Numbered from the stretch's first letter, positions 43,295 to 53,665 are shown. The stretch: 64,000 bases of DNA from CAWBRT01 sp963819175 (GCA_963819175.1 CAWFVJ010000015.1:1-64000); one strand, 5' to 3'. Notes: generated by a model not told the origin, from the sequence alone. Numbers and translations: made by a program.

Positions 43295-44997
43295 CTACGT
43301 CTGCAAGATCCCCACGTTGAACTTCGGCACGTCGGGATTGTGCGAGGCCGCCTCCAGCGCCTGGATGATAGCGTCGCGCGTGTCCATCGGGTCGATGATC
43401 TTGTCCAGCCAGAGGCGGGCTGCGCCGTAGCGCGGGTCCATCTGCTGGTCGTAGGTTTGCTTCACGCCTTCGTAAAGCTCCTTCTTATCTTCGTCCGTCA
43501 GTTTGCGGCCTTCGCGTTCCATCTGCTTGATCTTGATTTCGACCAGCGTTCCGGCCGCCGATTCGCCGCTCATCACCGAGTAGCGTGCCGTAGGCCAGGC
43601 ATAAAGAAATCGCGGGTCGAAGGCCTTGCCGCACATGGCATAGTGGCCGGCGCCGAATGAACCGCCGATGATGACCGCGATTTTCGGCACCACGGAGTTG
43701 GCGACGGCGTTCACCATCTTCGCGCCGCAGCGGATGATGCCGCTCCACTCGGCATCGCGGCCCACCATGAAACCGTTCACGTCGTGCAGGAAGACCAGCG
43801 GAATGACGTTCTGGTTGCAGTCCATGATGAAGCGCGCGGCCTTGTCGGCGCTCTCCGTATAGATGACGCCGCCGAACTCGACGCGCCGGTTGCCCTGTGG
43901 ATCGGTTGCCTGCACGTGCAGTTTCTGATTGGCCACGATTCCGACGGCGTAGCCGCCAATGCGCGCGTAGCCGCACAGCATGGTCTGGCCATATTCGGCC
44001 TTGTACTCGTCGAACTTGCTGCCATCGACGATGCGCGCTATCACCTCGCGCATGTCGTAAGGACGCGAGGGATCGCTTTCATAGATACCGTAAAGCTCCT
44101 CGGCGGCGTAGAGCGGCGACTCCGGGGCCGCCTGATCAAACGGCCCACCCATGGGAGCGGTAACCCATCTTTTCCACTAGCGAGCGAATACGCTTGAGGC
44201 AGGTTTCGTCGTTGGGTTCGCGGAAGTCAATGGTGCCGCTGATCGCCGCGTGCATTTGCGCGCCGCCCAGTTCTTCCGGCGAGCTCTTCTGTCCAATAGC
44301 CGCCTGCACCAGCGCCGGACCGGCAAGAAACAGGCCGCTGCCCTCCGTCATCAGGATGTGATCGCACATGACGGGCAGGTACGCGCCTCCGGCCACGCAC
44401 ATGCCCATGATCGCCGTGATCTGCGGAATGCCCATGGCCGACATGACCGCGTTGTTGCGGAAGACGCGTCCAAAATCGTCCTGGTCGGGAAAAACGTCTT
44501 CCTGCAAAGGCAGGAAGATGCCCGCCGAGTCAACCAGATAGATGGTAGGAACGTGATTCTCGATGGCGATGTTTTGCGCGCGGATCACCTTCTTCGCCGT
44601 CATCGGGAAAAAGGCTCCGGCCTTGACCGTCGCGTCATTGACGATCAGCATGAACAGGCGATCCTGGATGCGTCCCAGCCCGGTGACGACGCCCGCCGAC
44701 GGCGCTCCGCCCCATTCGCCATACATCTCCCACGCGGCGTAGCCGCCCACCTCGAACAGCTCCGTTCCTGGGTCTATGAGCAGTGCTATACGCTCGCGCG
44801 CCGTCAAACGTCCTTTGTTATGCTGCGTCTCGATTGCCTTCGGCGCCGCCACCTTCGGCGATCTGCTGTTCCTGGTTGCGAACCTCGGTGACAAGCCGGG
44901 CCATCTCCCGCATGTTCTTTTCAAATCGTGGATGACTGGTCTGAACCTTCGTAGGCAGGACGTTGATTGCAGCCTCAATCTTGTTGCGATCGGCCAT
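43295..44997 (-). CDS. Acyl-CoA carboxylase beta subunit, methylcrotonyl-CoA-carboxylase-like, two frameshifts
   Basis: Carboxyltransferase subunit of a biotin-dependent acyl-CoA carboxylase. The sequence matches the methylcrotonyl-CoA (MccB) branch: VNDATVKAGAFFPMTAKKVI, IYLVDSAGIFLPLQEDVFPD, DDFGRVFRNNAVMSAMGIPQ, then MGGPFDQAAPESP and the C-terminal half FGAGHYAMCGKAFDPRFLYA. The natural start is ATG 44997 (MADRNKIEAAINVLPTKVQT). One shift near 44845 joins it to KAIETQHNKGRLTARERI, and a second near 44140 joins EKMGYR to PMGGPFD. Repaired length is about 565 aa. No biotin carboxylase is in view. HMG-CoA lyase downstream supports a role in leucine breakdown. Confidence 0.85.
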
Positions 44998-45164
44998 AGT
45001 TTACCTTCTGAGGCGCCCGCGTTCCGCCGGGCAAATAATGGAAGTATGAATACGATAGAGTCATCAAGCCTAACTGAGAGGCCCACGATAAGCAATGATA
45101 CGCAAAGCAAGGAAGCTGTTGGAAGCTGCATCCGTGCATCGGGTTGAAACCGCCGGCAGCGCTC

Positions 45165-45581
45165 TTACGACACTGTTTTGCGCGCCCGCACGTTCTCGCG
45201 GATGAAGCGGACGATCTCATCCATCGGCGTCCCCGGCGGGAAGATGGCGGCCACGCCCTTTTCCTTGAGTGAGGCGATGTCCTGATCGGGGATGATGCCG
45301 CCGACCAGCACCATCACGTCCGTCATTTCGTTCTGCTTCAGCAACTCCAGCACGCGCGGCACGATCGAGTTATGCGCGCCGCTCAGGATGGACAAGCCGA
45401 TGACGTCGACGTCTTCCTGCAGCGATGCGTTGACGATCATTTCGGGCGTCTGGCGCAGGCCGGTGTAAATGACCTCCATGCCGGCGTCGCGCAACGCGCG
45501 CGCAATCACCTTGACTCCGCGGTCGTGACCGTCCATTCCCGGTTTGGCGACAAGTACCCGTATTCTGCGGTCGGTAGCCAT
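45165..45581 (-). CDS. Cobalamin-binding small subunit of acyl-CoA mutase
   Basis: Adenosylcobalamin-binding domain of 138 aa, the separate small subunit of a split acyl-CoA mutase. The B12 motif is KPGMDGHDRGVKVIARALRD, with His of DGHDRG as the axial ligand to cobalt, and GLSILSGAHNSIVPRVLELL and VLVGGIIPDQDIASLKEKGV follow. It pairs with the large subunit upstream (45826-47623), with a dispersed repeat between them. Split mutases are typical of isobutyryl-CoA mutases and of some archaeal methylmalonyl-CoA mutases. Confidence 0.92.
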   Translation of the reverse strand: MATDRRIRVLVAKPGMDGHDRGVKVIARALRDAGMEVIYTGLRQTPEMIVNASLQEDVDVIGLSILSGAHNSIVPRVLELLKQNEMTDVMVLVGGIIPDQDIASLKEKGVAAIFPPGTPMDEIVRFIRENVRARKTVS

Positions 45582-45645
45582 CGAGAGAACATGATACCGC
45601 AACCTGACCGGAGTCATGGGTGGGTCCAAGAATGATAATTCCGGC

Positions 45646-45778
45646 GTGTCACCCTGAGGCGCGTCCGTTTAGGGACGCAACGTAAGGGTCCATGTATTTG
45701 TTCCTCTGCGGATGCTTCAATGAAATACATAGATCGTCACGTCGGTTCGCCCCAGCGAGCCTTCTCACGATGACACCC
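45646..45778. repeat. Dispersed repeat family B, copy 1
   Basis: Begins GTGTCACCCTGAGG and ends GATGACACCC, with internal GGGTCCATGTATTTGT and AAATACATAGATCGTCACGT in inverse relation. It lies between the two mutase subunit genes. Related units are at 49806-50012 and, reversed, 53431-53567. Confidence 0.7.
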
Positions 45779-45825
45779 GCGCGAAGGGTGCAGTATCTGT
45801 CCCGCAACTGAAACTGACCGGGCGG

Positions 45826-47623
45826 CTACGCGAACGCGCGCTCCTCATACGTTCCGTAGACTTCGCGCAGTGCGTCGCAGATCTCGCCAACCGTTGCATA
45901 GGCGCGCACCGCGTCGATGATGTACGGCATGGTGTTCGCCGGCGAAATTCGTCCCGTCGGCCTCCGCCTTGGGCTCTTCGACGGCGGCACGCTTGAGTGC
46001 GTCGAGTGCGTGCCGCACCGCGTCATTGCTGCGGCGCTGGCGCAGGCTCTTCAGTTTTTCCGCCTGGTGTTTGGCGACCGTCTCATCGATATAAAGAATG
46101 TGCGGAGGCGGCTCTTCGATGGTGAATTCGTTGGCCCCGACGATGATCTTCTCTTTGGCTTCGGCGGCGCGCTGGAACTGATAGCTGGCCTCGGCGAGTT
46201 CCTTCTGCGGATAGCCTTTCTCGATGGCCTTCACCATGCCGCCCATGGCGTCCAACTTGTCGAAATAGTCGAAAGCGCCCTTTTCCATGTCGAGCGTCAA
46301 GCGCTCCAGGAAGTAGGAGCCGGCCAGGGGATCGATGGTGTTGGCGACACCCGATTCGTAGGCAATGATCTGCTGCGTGCGCAGCGAGATGCGCGCCGCC
46401 TCGGCGGTGGGCAATGCCAGCGCCTCGTCGAAGGAGTCCGTGTGCAGCGATTGAGTCCCGCCCAAGACTGCCGCCAGCGCCTGCAGGGCAACGCGCGCAA
46501 TGTTGATCGGAGGCTGTTGCGCCGTAAGCGAGACGCCCGCCGTCTGCGTATGGAAGCGCATCAGCCGGGTGCGCTCGCTGGCCGCGCCCAGGCGATCCTT
46601 CATTAGCCGGTACCAGATTTTTCTAGCGGCGCGGTATTTCGCGATCTCTTCAAAAAAGTCGTTGTGCGCATTGAAGAAGAAGCTCAGCCGCGGGCCGAAC
46701 TCGTCCACGTCAAGCCCGCGCCGCCGGGCCCATTCAACGTACTCCACCCCATCGTAGATGGTGAAGGCCAGCTCCTGCAGCGCCGTCGAGCCGGCCTCGC
46801 GGATGTGGTATCCGCTGATGGAGATGGTGTTGAAGCGGGGCGTGAACTTCGATCCGAATTCGAAGGTATCGATCACCAGCCGCATCGATGGCGCAGGCGG
46901 GTAGATGTATTCCTTTTGCGCGATGTATTCCTTCAAGATGTCGTTCTGGATGGTGCCCGAGAGTTTCTTCCAGTCGGCGCCCTGTTTCTCGGCGACCACC
47001 AGGTACATGGCCCACAGGATCGAAGCCGGCGAGTTGATGGTCATTGAGACCGTGGTGCTCTCCAGATCGATTCCGTTGAACAGGATCTCCATGTCCTCCA
47101 GCGAATCGATGGCGACGCCGCATTTGCCGACCTCGCCCTCGCTGAAGGGATGATCGCTGTCGTAGCCCATCAGCGTGGGCAGGTCGAAGGCCACGGAAAG
47201 GCCTCCACTGCCATGCGCCAGCAGGTACTTGTAACGCTCGTTCGTCTCTTCCGGAGAGGCAAAGCCGGAGAACTGACGCATGGTCCAGAGCTTGCCCCGG
47301 TAGCCGGTGGCATGAATTCCCCGCGTGTAGGGCGGCTGACCCGGATAGCCGAGATATTGCTCGTAATTCCAGTCATTGGGCAGATCGGCCGGCGTATAAA
47401 GCCGCCGCACAGGCTCGCCGGAAACCGTGGTAAAACGCGCGCCGCCGCGTTCATCGAGGTTGGTTCCCGTAGGTGCGCCAAGCGGCTTCTCTGGAGTCCG
47501 TTCCAGTACGGGAGAGAGCGTCTTCTCCACCCACTCCCATTCGCTGTGGGCGGGCGAGCGGCCGGTGAAGACATCTGCCGCGAGCGCTTCGGCTACCTTG
47601 CTGGCGTTTTTCTCGTCAGGCAT
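45826..47623 (-). CDS. Isobutyryl-CoA-mutase-like large subunit, one frameshift
   Basis: Large (substrate-binding) subunit of a B12-dependent acyl-CoA mutase of about 598 aa. AAGGAG precedes ATG 47623. The TIM barrel shows GYRGKLWTMRQFSGFASPEE, GLSVAFDLPTLMGYDSDHPF, TIQNDILKEYIAQKEYIYPP and NTISISGYHIREAGSTALQE. Residue 118 is Phe (Tyr89 in methylmalonyl-CoA mutase) and residue 236 is Gln (Arg207), with the same spacing of 118. This Phe/Gln pair is the signature of isobutyryl-CoA mutase and disfavours methylmalonyl-CoA. A shift near 45945 moves the C-terminus to SPANTMPYIIDAVRAYATVG, ending at 45826. It acts with the small subunit at 45165-45581. Confidence 0.87.
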
Positions 47624-47816
47624 CAGAACTCCTTGAAGACCCGCCGTCCGGGTTCATAGAACTCCGCGCTCCCTGCGGAAGCCAATTCCGCTGGCGCAAA
47701 AGTCCCACTTCCTTAAGATGCCATTCAGGGCGAAGAGGCTCATTACTGCAAGCCAGATTGCACTCGCAACGCTGAAACGATAGCGAAATCCTTCCGCCGG
47801 AGCAACCCGGTCCAAC

Positions 47817-48131
47817 TCACCGCATTCCCCCGTGGAATCGACCAAACCCATGGGCAAGCATGAGCGACATGATCAGGATGCCTGCACCCAGGGTGAGCAC
47901 GTGTCGAGTCTTGCGCAGATCGAAGGTGCCGACACGACAGACAAGAAGGTAACCGATGGCGAGGTTGAAAAGCCCCCACAGGACATTGACCATCGAGGAG
48001 GACAAGCCCACACCGGGCGGTGACGCGAAGGGGCTCTGGAAGGCGTGCCCCGAGATTCCATTACCGAGATGGGGCAAGGTGTTCGCAAGGAATGCACCCC
48101 CGAAGAAATACGCCACGTAGTGGTACCAACG
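47817..48131 (-). CDS. Small four-helix membrane protein
   Basis: 104-residue integral membrane protein with about four hydrophobic segments: WYHYVAYFFGGAFLANTLPH, SMVNVLWGLFNLAIGYLLVC, VLTLGAGILIMSLMLAHGF and a short central one. GAGGGGA lies upstream of ATG 48131. It is divergent from the ECF sigma gene and may belong to its regulon. The family was not recognised. Confidence 0.7.
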   Translation of the reverse strand, partial: RWYHYVAYFFGGAFLANTLPHLGNGISGHAFQSPFASPPGVGLSSSMVNVLWGLFNLAIGYLLVCRVGTFDLRKTRHVLTLGAGILIMSLMLAHGFGRFHGGMR

Positions 48132-48364
48132 CATGTGTTGTTCCCCTCTGACTTCCAAACCCAATGAAGACTAAATCTCACGATTTTAACGCCTTGCAAA
48201 TTGTTGGGACAAACGGAGCAGCACCCGGTGAGTACATCACATCTGAGTGGGTGTAGCTCAAATGCAGTCTGCTCCGCGCCGGGCCGCACTGACCGGTTTT
48301 CAGTGTGCGGTCTTCGACAGTGCGCGGAGTATGGAATCGCGATTTTCGAATCTCTGGAAGAACG

Positions 48365-48961
48365 ATGGCCACAGCGCCTAATTCGGACTTGCAAGCCTCG
48401 CACCCTGTTGATTCGTCCACGGCCGGCCGCTCCGGCGAAACCGATTACCGGCTGGTGACGCGCATCGTGCATCGCGACGAAGGCGCATTCGGGGCCATCT
48501 ACGACCGCTATTCCCGCGTGGTTTACTCGGTGGCGCTGCGTGTGGTGAGGGACGCCGGCATTGCGGAAGATATTCTGCATGACATCTTTCTGAACTTGTG
48601 GCGATCGCCGCAGCAGTTCGACGGAGCGCGCGGCAAACTGGCTCCCTGGCTGGCGGTCATCGCGCGCAACCGCGCCATCGACTGGATACGCAAGCAGCGT
48701 CTCCAGGAAGATCTGTCGGAAGTTCAACTGGTGGCCGACGAGGACATGGCCGGCGAGGTTGAGCGCAAGTTGGCGATTGAAAGGGTTCGCCTGGCGTTGA
48801 ACGCCCTGCCGGAAAAACAACGAGTAGCGCTGGAGCTGGCATTTTTCCAGGGACTGACGCATGCAGATATCGCTGCCCAGGCGGGCGAGCCGCTGGGCAC
48901 GATCAAAACGCGAATCCGTTCGGCACTGCTTGCCGTCAGGAGGGCGCTGGAACAACGATGA
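48365..48961 (+). CDS. ECF-type RNA polymerase sigma factor
   Basis: Extracytoplasmic-function sigma-70 factor of 198 aa (SigK-like). Region 2 is RDEGAFGAIYDRYSRVVYSV, DILHDIFLNLWRSPQQF and WLAVIARNRAIDWIRKQR. Region 4 is LNALPEKQRVALELAFFQGL and IAAQAGEPLGTIKTRIRSAL, the helix-turn-helix for the -35 box. The stop overlaps the anti-sigma ATG (ATGA). ATG 48365 follows GAAG closely. It is probably held inactive by the anti-sigma protein and self-regulated. Confidence 0.93.
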   Translation: MATAPNSDLQASHPVDSSTAGRSGETDYRLVTRIVHRDEGAFGAIYDRYSRVVYSVALRVVRDAGIAEDILHDIFLNLWRSPQQFDGARGKLAPWLAVIARNRAIDWIRKQRLQEDLSEVQLVADEDMAGEVERKLAIERVRLALNALPEKQRVALELAFFQGLTHADIAAQAGEPLGTIKTRIRSALLAVRRALEQR

Positions 48962-49761
48962 ACACACACGAGATTTCCACCGACGATCTGGCCCTCTATG
49001 CGATGCGCTCGTTGGAGTCGGCGGAGGTGTCGCGCATCTCCGGGCACCTCGGTTCCTGTAGTTCGTGCCGCACCGAACTGCAGCGTATTCGGACGGACTT
49101 AGCAGCCGTAGCCCTCACCGCTCCCGAGGTCGCTCCGCCCGCGCGTGTGCGCGAACGCTTGTTCGCCGATATCGGCGAAGAGACAATCCATGAGATCGGC
49201 AGCAGCCGGAAGCCCGCCGAGGCGGCGTATCCGCGCTGGTGGGCGGCCATTTATACCGGGGCTCTTATGCTGGCCATTGCCGCGGGTCTGTTATGGACGG
49301 AAAATGCGCGGCTGCGTTTTCAACTCACAGCGTTGCGGCAGGACCTGCACAAGGAGCAGACACAACATCAGCAGGAACAGGCATCTTTGGAAAACGCATC
49401 GCATGTGCTGGCCATGCTGAACTCGCGCTCCACCATGCGCGTGCCGATGAAAGCCGGACTGGCTAAGCGGGAACCTCAGGCTGAGGCGATCTATTCGCGC
49501 GAGCAGGGCCGGCTGTTGCTGATGGCCAGCAATCTGCGGGCGCTGCCGGCGCACATGACCTACCAACTCTGGATACTGCCCATGCAAGGTGCTCCCATCT
49601 CCGCTGGTATGGTGAAGCCCGACGCACAGGGAAGCGCCACGATGATGTGTCCGCAGGCTCCGGCGGTGGAAGCCAAGGGGTTCGCGCTCACAATCGAGCC
49701 GGAAGAAGGTTCTCCGGCCCCAACCTCCAACCCGGTGCTGGTGGGAGAAGTCCCTTCGTAA
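48958..49761 (+). CDS. Anti-sigma factor, RskA-like, zinc-binding
   Basis: Membrane anti-sigma factor of 267 aa. The N-terminal zinc domain has HLGSCSSCRTEL (H-x3-C-x2-C). A transmembrane helix lies near residues 95-113 (AAIYTGALMLAIAAGLLW), then a coiled coil (about 118-150) and an extracytoplasmic anti-sigma-K domain (YQLWILPMQGAPISAGMVKP) common to RskA proteins. It is coupled to the sigma gene upstream. Release of the sigma factor likely needs regulated proteolysis. Confidence 0.92.
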   Translation: MNTHEISTDDLALYAMRSLESAEVSRISGHLGSCSSCRTELQRIRTDLAAVALTAPEVAPPARVRERLFADIGEETIHEIGSSRKPAEAAYPRWWAAIYTGALMLAIAAGLLWTENARLRFQLTALRQDLHKEQTQHQQEQASLENASHVLAMLNSRSTMRVPMKAGLAKREPQAEAIYSREQGRLLLMASNLRALPAHMTYQLWILPMQGAPISAGMVKPDAQGSATMMCPQAPAVEAKGFALTIEPEEGSPAPTSNPVLVGEVPS

Positions 49762-49805
49762 AGCTGCGCGACGTGCGGTTTCGAGTGAAGGGCAACTGCT
49801 TTAGC

Positions 49806-50012
49806 ATGTCACCCTGAGGAGCGTCCGTAAGGATGCGACGTGAGGGTCCATGCATTTGTTTTTTTCGGCCCCAGGTGTGGTTGGTGAAATGCATAGATTG
49901 TCACGTCGGTTCGCACAGGCGGCGAACCTGAAACCGAGTTCCTTCGCTGCGCTCAGGATTTCGCCTGCGGGCTCAGACGCCCGCAAAACGGCTCAACCTC
50001 ACGATGACACCA
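49806..50012. repeat. Dispersed repeat family B, copy 2
   Basis: Begins TGTCACCCTGAGGAGCGTCC and ends CACGATGACACC. The ends of copy 1 (45646-45778) are conserved, and a roughly 70-bp insert (TCGCACAGGC to GCGGGCTCAG) makes it longer. It lies downstream of the anti-sigma gene. Confidence 0.7.
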
Positions 50013-50049
50013 GCGACGGCGCCGCCGGAAAAACGGCGCGTTTCGAAAA

Positions 50050-50080
50050 CAAGAAAAAGGCGGCCTGCGAGGGCCGCCTT
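50050..50080 (-). terminator. Rho-independent terminator of the TolC-family gene
   Basis: AAGGCGGCC (50057-50065) and GGCCGCCTT (50072-50080) form a nine-pair stem. On the minus strand it is followed by a T-rich run (50050-50058). It lies 20 bp past the stop codon of the outer-membrane protein. Confidence 0.85.
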
Positions 50081-50098
50081 AAACGCGTGCAAGAATAC

Positions 50099-52232
50099 TC
50101 AGGGTTGCGGAGGCGGAGCCGTTGGCTGATTCGGCTGGCCAGGTCCCGGGTAGTTCGGCGTGTTCAGCAACGGTTGGGTCGAAGTTCCCTTGGGCGGGAT
50201 CTCCGGCGAAACCGCGGTCGGCAGGTTCTTGGTCGGGGCCGCGTCGGGTGTCAGCGGCAGAATGCTGATCTTGCCGGTCTCGGCGTCGGCCAGCAGAATG
50301 CCATTGCGCTGTAGCGTGCGCGACATCACCTGATCGAAATTGACGTGCGATTTGGCATAGGCGATCTTGGCTGCCAGCAGGTTCTCCTCGGCCGTAGCCA
50401 GATTGGTTTCCTGCTGGAAGACCAGGTAACTGGTCGAAGCGCCAAACTGATACTTCTTCTGCTCCGCCTGCAAATTTGCCTGTGCGTAACGCTCCGCTTC
50501 AACCGCTGCGTCCACGCGGGCTTTGTTCTGCTGCAAGGCAAACTGCGCGTTGCGAACGGCGATGATGACCTGGTTCTCCAACTGCTGCAAGCGCACCTGC
50601 GCCTGGCGGATTTCCAACTCGGAGCGCACTTGCACCGACTGCGCCTGGCGGTTGCGGATCGGTATGATCAGGTTCAGAGCCACGCCTTTATCCGGCGCGC
50701 TGTTGTTGAATGCGTCGCTGAACGCCGAGCCGTAGCCGGATGGAGAAGGGAACGGCGGAGTGCAGATGGAAGTTCCGACAAACCGGCTTCCGGCCGCGCA
50801 CAGGTTATTGTTGAAGGTCCCGGCCAGCGAAGATCCCCCGTAGAATCCCACCAGGTCCAGCATGGGCAGCAAGCCGTTTGCAGCCGCCTTGGCGTTGAGC
50901 AGGCGGTTCTTCAGGTCGATTCGCGCCTGCGTTAGGGTGGGATTTTTTGCGACCGCCTCGGTGACCAAGTCCTGCGTCGGTTCAACTGCCTCGGTGAGGG
51001 GGATGACCATCGTATCGGTCGGAACAATCGGCGCGAAGCGCACCTGCGAAGCACCTATGTTCCGGCTGAGTGCGTTGATGGTGTAGAGCTGTTGCAATTG
51101 CAGGTTGGTTTCGGAAACGATAACGTTCTGGCGCGCGGTCGCGACCTGCGACTCCGCGTTCGTGACATCGATTGGAGCCAGCGTGCCGATCTGCAACTGC
51201 TTCTTGTTGTCGGAGAGCGTGCGCTCGGCGAACGCCATGGTCTCCTTTTTCACTCGCAAATCTTCGTAGGCGCTCACCAGGTCCCAGTAGATATCCTGGA
51301 TCTGCGCTACCGTGGAGATAATCTGCTGGCGGAACGATTCGTCGGTGATCAAGCGATTGTTTTTGGAGATCGTGATAAAGCGGTTGTTGACCGCCCAGCT
51401 CCGGCCCTGAAGCAGGTGTTGCGTAAGCGTCAGCCGGAAACTCGATGCCAGTTCGGGGACAAATGTCGCAAAAGAGCTGTTGGTGGTAAGTCGCGTGTTG
51501 TTGAACGTAACGCCCAGATTTGTTCCGGTGACGAACCCCTGGGAGTAGGTGAAGTTCGCCGTGCTGGTGTTTTGCGATACGTCCAACTGCCCGGTTGTGG
51601 CATTTCCCTGCGGCGAGACCGCGCGTTCGATTTGAAAGATTGCCGACGACCGATGGATCGAACTGCGGTGCCGCCGGTCCGGCGCCCAGCGACGACAGAA
51701 CCAGGCCGGATGTGCCGGCGCCCGCGCCGCCCGTGCCCGCGGTGGTGCCGCCCGCGCTGCTGCCGGTTGAGGTCAGCGCGCCTCCGGACACACCGGTTCC
51801 GGTGCCGCCCGGCGTGCCGGACACAACGCCCGTGGCGACGCCCAGCGGTGTGCCGCCGCCCTTGGTGCGTAGAACATCCGTATCCGCGATGGGCAGGTTG
51901 TAGCGCGCAATGTCGATATCGAGGTTATCCTGCAGCGCAATCGCGATGGCATCGCTCATCGAGAGCATGATCACGCCATCTTTAATCAGCGAATCGAGCC
52001 GTGGCGAATTCATCAGGTTCACCGGCGGAACGCTGCGGCTTTTGTAGGGTCCCGTCACGGTCAGGACCGACCGGGGCACGCCGTAATTCTGCATGGCGGT
52101 CTGATTGGTCGGGGCATCGGGAAGGGGCTTGCTGCCCGGGTCCTGCTGAGCGGAACTCCCGCTGACCATCAGTGCAAGCGAGGCTACGATTACCGCCGCC
52201 TTCGAAAAGGCAAGGGAGCGTAAGGCTGGCAT
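50099..52232 (-). CDS. TolC-family outer membrane efflux protein, one frameshift
   Basis: Outer-membrane channel of the TolC/OEP family, about 710 aa, larger than TolC itself. ATG 52232, with GGAGAAGAAG upstream, opens a signal peptide (FSKAAVIVASLALMVSG). The N-terminal part contains MLSMSDAIAIALQDNLDIDI, the first OEP repeat, and an 85-residue Gly/Thr-rich insert (GGTGTGVSGGALTSTGSSAG). Near 51622 the frame shifts from VVGNLS to QIERAVSPQGNATTGQLDVS. The second part has typical helical repeats: YWDLVSAYEDLRVKKETMAF, VTNAESQVATARQNVIVSE and FQQETNLATAEENLLAAKI. The Pro-rich C-terminus is probably disordered. No pump partner lies nearby. Confidence 0.87.
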
Positions 52233-52529
52233 TCTCTTCTTCTCCGGAATATCACTGCTGATCGGTGTCTGGTTCATTCGACAATGAGTATGACGTCCCT
52301 AAGTCCTTCCGCACGGATGCTGACGCCAATGCTGAAAGGTGCAAGCTTCATTTCCATCGAGTTCGTAATCGTGGCGGGCCAAAGCGTGCCACGAACCAGG
52401 TCGCAAACTTCCAAACCGTCTGCCGCCGAACTTGCACCAACAGAGCAGAGTTCACGAAAAAGCCTGGAAGTGAAATAGTATATAGCCGACCGGGTAATTT
52501 GGACGGTGATCTCGTACGCGGTAAATGCC

Positions 52530-53363
52530 ATGCAACCGCCGCAGCAGGCAAATAACATCAACCCGAACCCCAAGGAACACTGTTTGTTGCGCACTCTTAA
52601 GCTCACCATCAGCTACGACGGTTACGATTACCACGGGTGGCAGGTGCAACCGGGGGCCGCGACCATACAAGGCACGCTGGCCGCCGCAATCGAGACCGTC
52701 ACCGGAGAAAAGCTTCTGCCGCAGGGCTCCGGACGGACCGATGCCGGTGTGCATGCGCTGGCACAGGTTGCGAGCTTTCAAACCGAGTCGCGAATTCCGC
52801 TGGAAAATTTCAGGATCGTGCTCAACGACCGACTGCCTCCGGCGATACGCGTGCTTCGCGTGGAAGAGGCGGCCGCCGGCTTTCATGCCCGGCACTCCGC
52901 ACGCGGGAAGAGCTACGAGTATCGCATCTACCGCGGAGATATTTGTCCGCCGTTCCTCATCCGCTATGTGACCCATCATCCCTATCCGCTCGACGAGCGA
53001 TCGATGGCCGAGGCAGCGCCGCTGATCGTCGGCCAGCACGACTTCACCTCGTTCGCGGCAGCCGATTCCGACCGCACCCAACGGCTGCAAGACGCGGGTG
53101 CCGCTCCGCCAAGGCATGTGGGGAACGTGCGCACAATCGTCGAATCACGGCTGGAGCGACAGGGAGATTTACTGTTCTATCGAGTGCGTGGCGACGGCTT
53201 TTTGCACCACATGGTGCGCAACCTGGTGGGAACGCTTTTGCTGGTAGGGAAGGGAACGCTGGCGCCCGCGGATGTGCGGCGCATCCTGGAGCTTCGCGAC
53301 CGCTCCGCCGCCGGCCCGACCGCGCCCGCCAGCGGCCTGTTCCTGGTCTCAGTGGAATACTGA
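52530..53363 (+). CDS. truA: tRNA pseudouridine(38-40) synthase
   Basis: TruA, about 277 aa. It converts uridine to pseudouridine at positions 38-40 of the anticodon arm. The opening is LRTLKLTISYDGYDYHGWQV, the catalytic Asp is in QGSGRTDAGVHALAQVASF, and DFTSFAAADSD and FLHHMVRNLVGTLLLVGKG follow. ATG 52530 is the conservative start. A TTG at 52587 with AAGGAA upstream may be the true one and would fit the family N-terminus better. The gene is divergent from the outer-membrane protein gene. Confidence 0.93.
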   Translation: MQPPQQANNINPNPKEHCLLRTLKLTISYDGYDYHGWQVQPGAATIQGTLAAAIETVTGEKLLPQGSGRTDAGVHALAQVASFQTESRIPLENFRIVLNDRLPPAIRVLRVEEAAAGFHARHSARGKSYEYRIYRGDICPPFLIRYVTHHPYPLDERSMAEAAPLIVGQHDFTSFAAADSDRTQRLQDAGAAPPRHVGNVRTIVESRLERQGDLLFYRVRGDGFLHHMVRNLVGTLLLVGKGTLAPADVRRILELRDRSAAGPTAPASGLFLVSVEY

Positions 53364-53430
53364 AGCCTTTCGAACACGTTTCCAAAATAGCCTCTTTGAA
53401 GGGGCATGGATACTGTGTCCTTCGCTACGG

Positions 53431-53567
53431 TGACATCGTGAGGAGGTATCGCTCGGTCGAACCGACGTGACGATCCTAAGCATTTCCGGTGTTCACCCGA
53501 AGCCCGGAGAAGGCAAATACATAGATCCTTACGTCGCGTCCTCGCGGACGACTCCTCAGGGTGACAG
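53431..53567. repeat. Dispersed repeat family B, copy 3 (reversed)
   Basis: Reads as the reverse complement of copies 1 and 2, from GGTGACATCGTGAGG to ACTCCTCAGGGTGACAGC, with AAATACATAGATCCTTACGT inside. It occupies most of the 300-bp gap between truA and the VOC gene; nothing else was seen there. Confidence 0.65.
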
Positions 53568-53665
53568 CAGCTGGTATAGCCATCCTCCGGAGGCACAAAG
53601 AATTCCGTGTCACAGAGTTCAGAGAGAAGATTTTGTAAGACTAGAAGTATTAGATTGGAAACGTC

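Noticed and set aside
47654..47857. Possible 67-aa hydrophobic protein between the mutase gene and the small membrane protein
   Set aside because: Overlaps the end of the membrane protein, no ribosome-binding site, no recognisable domain.
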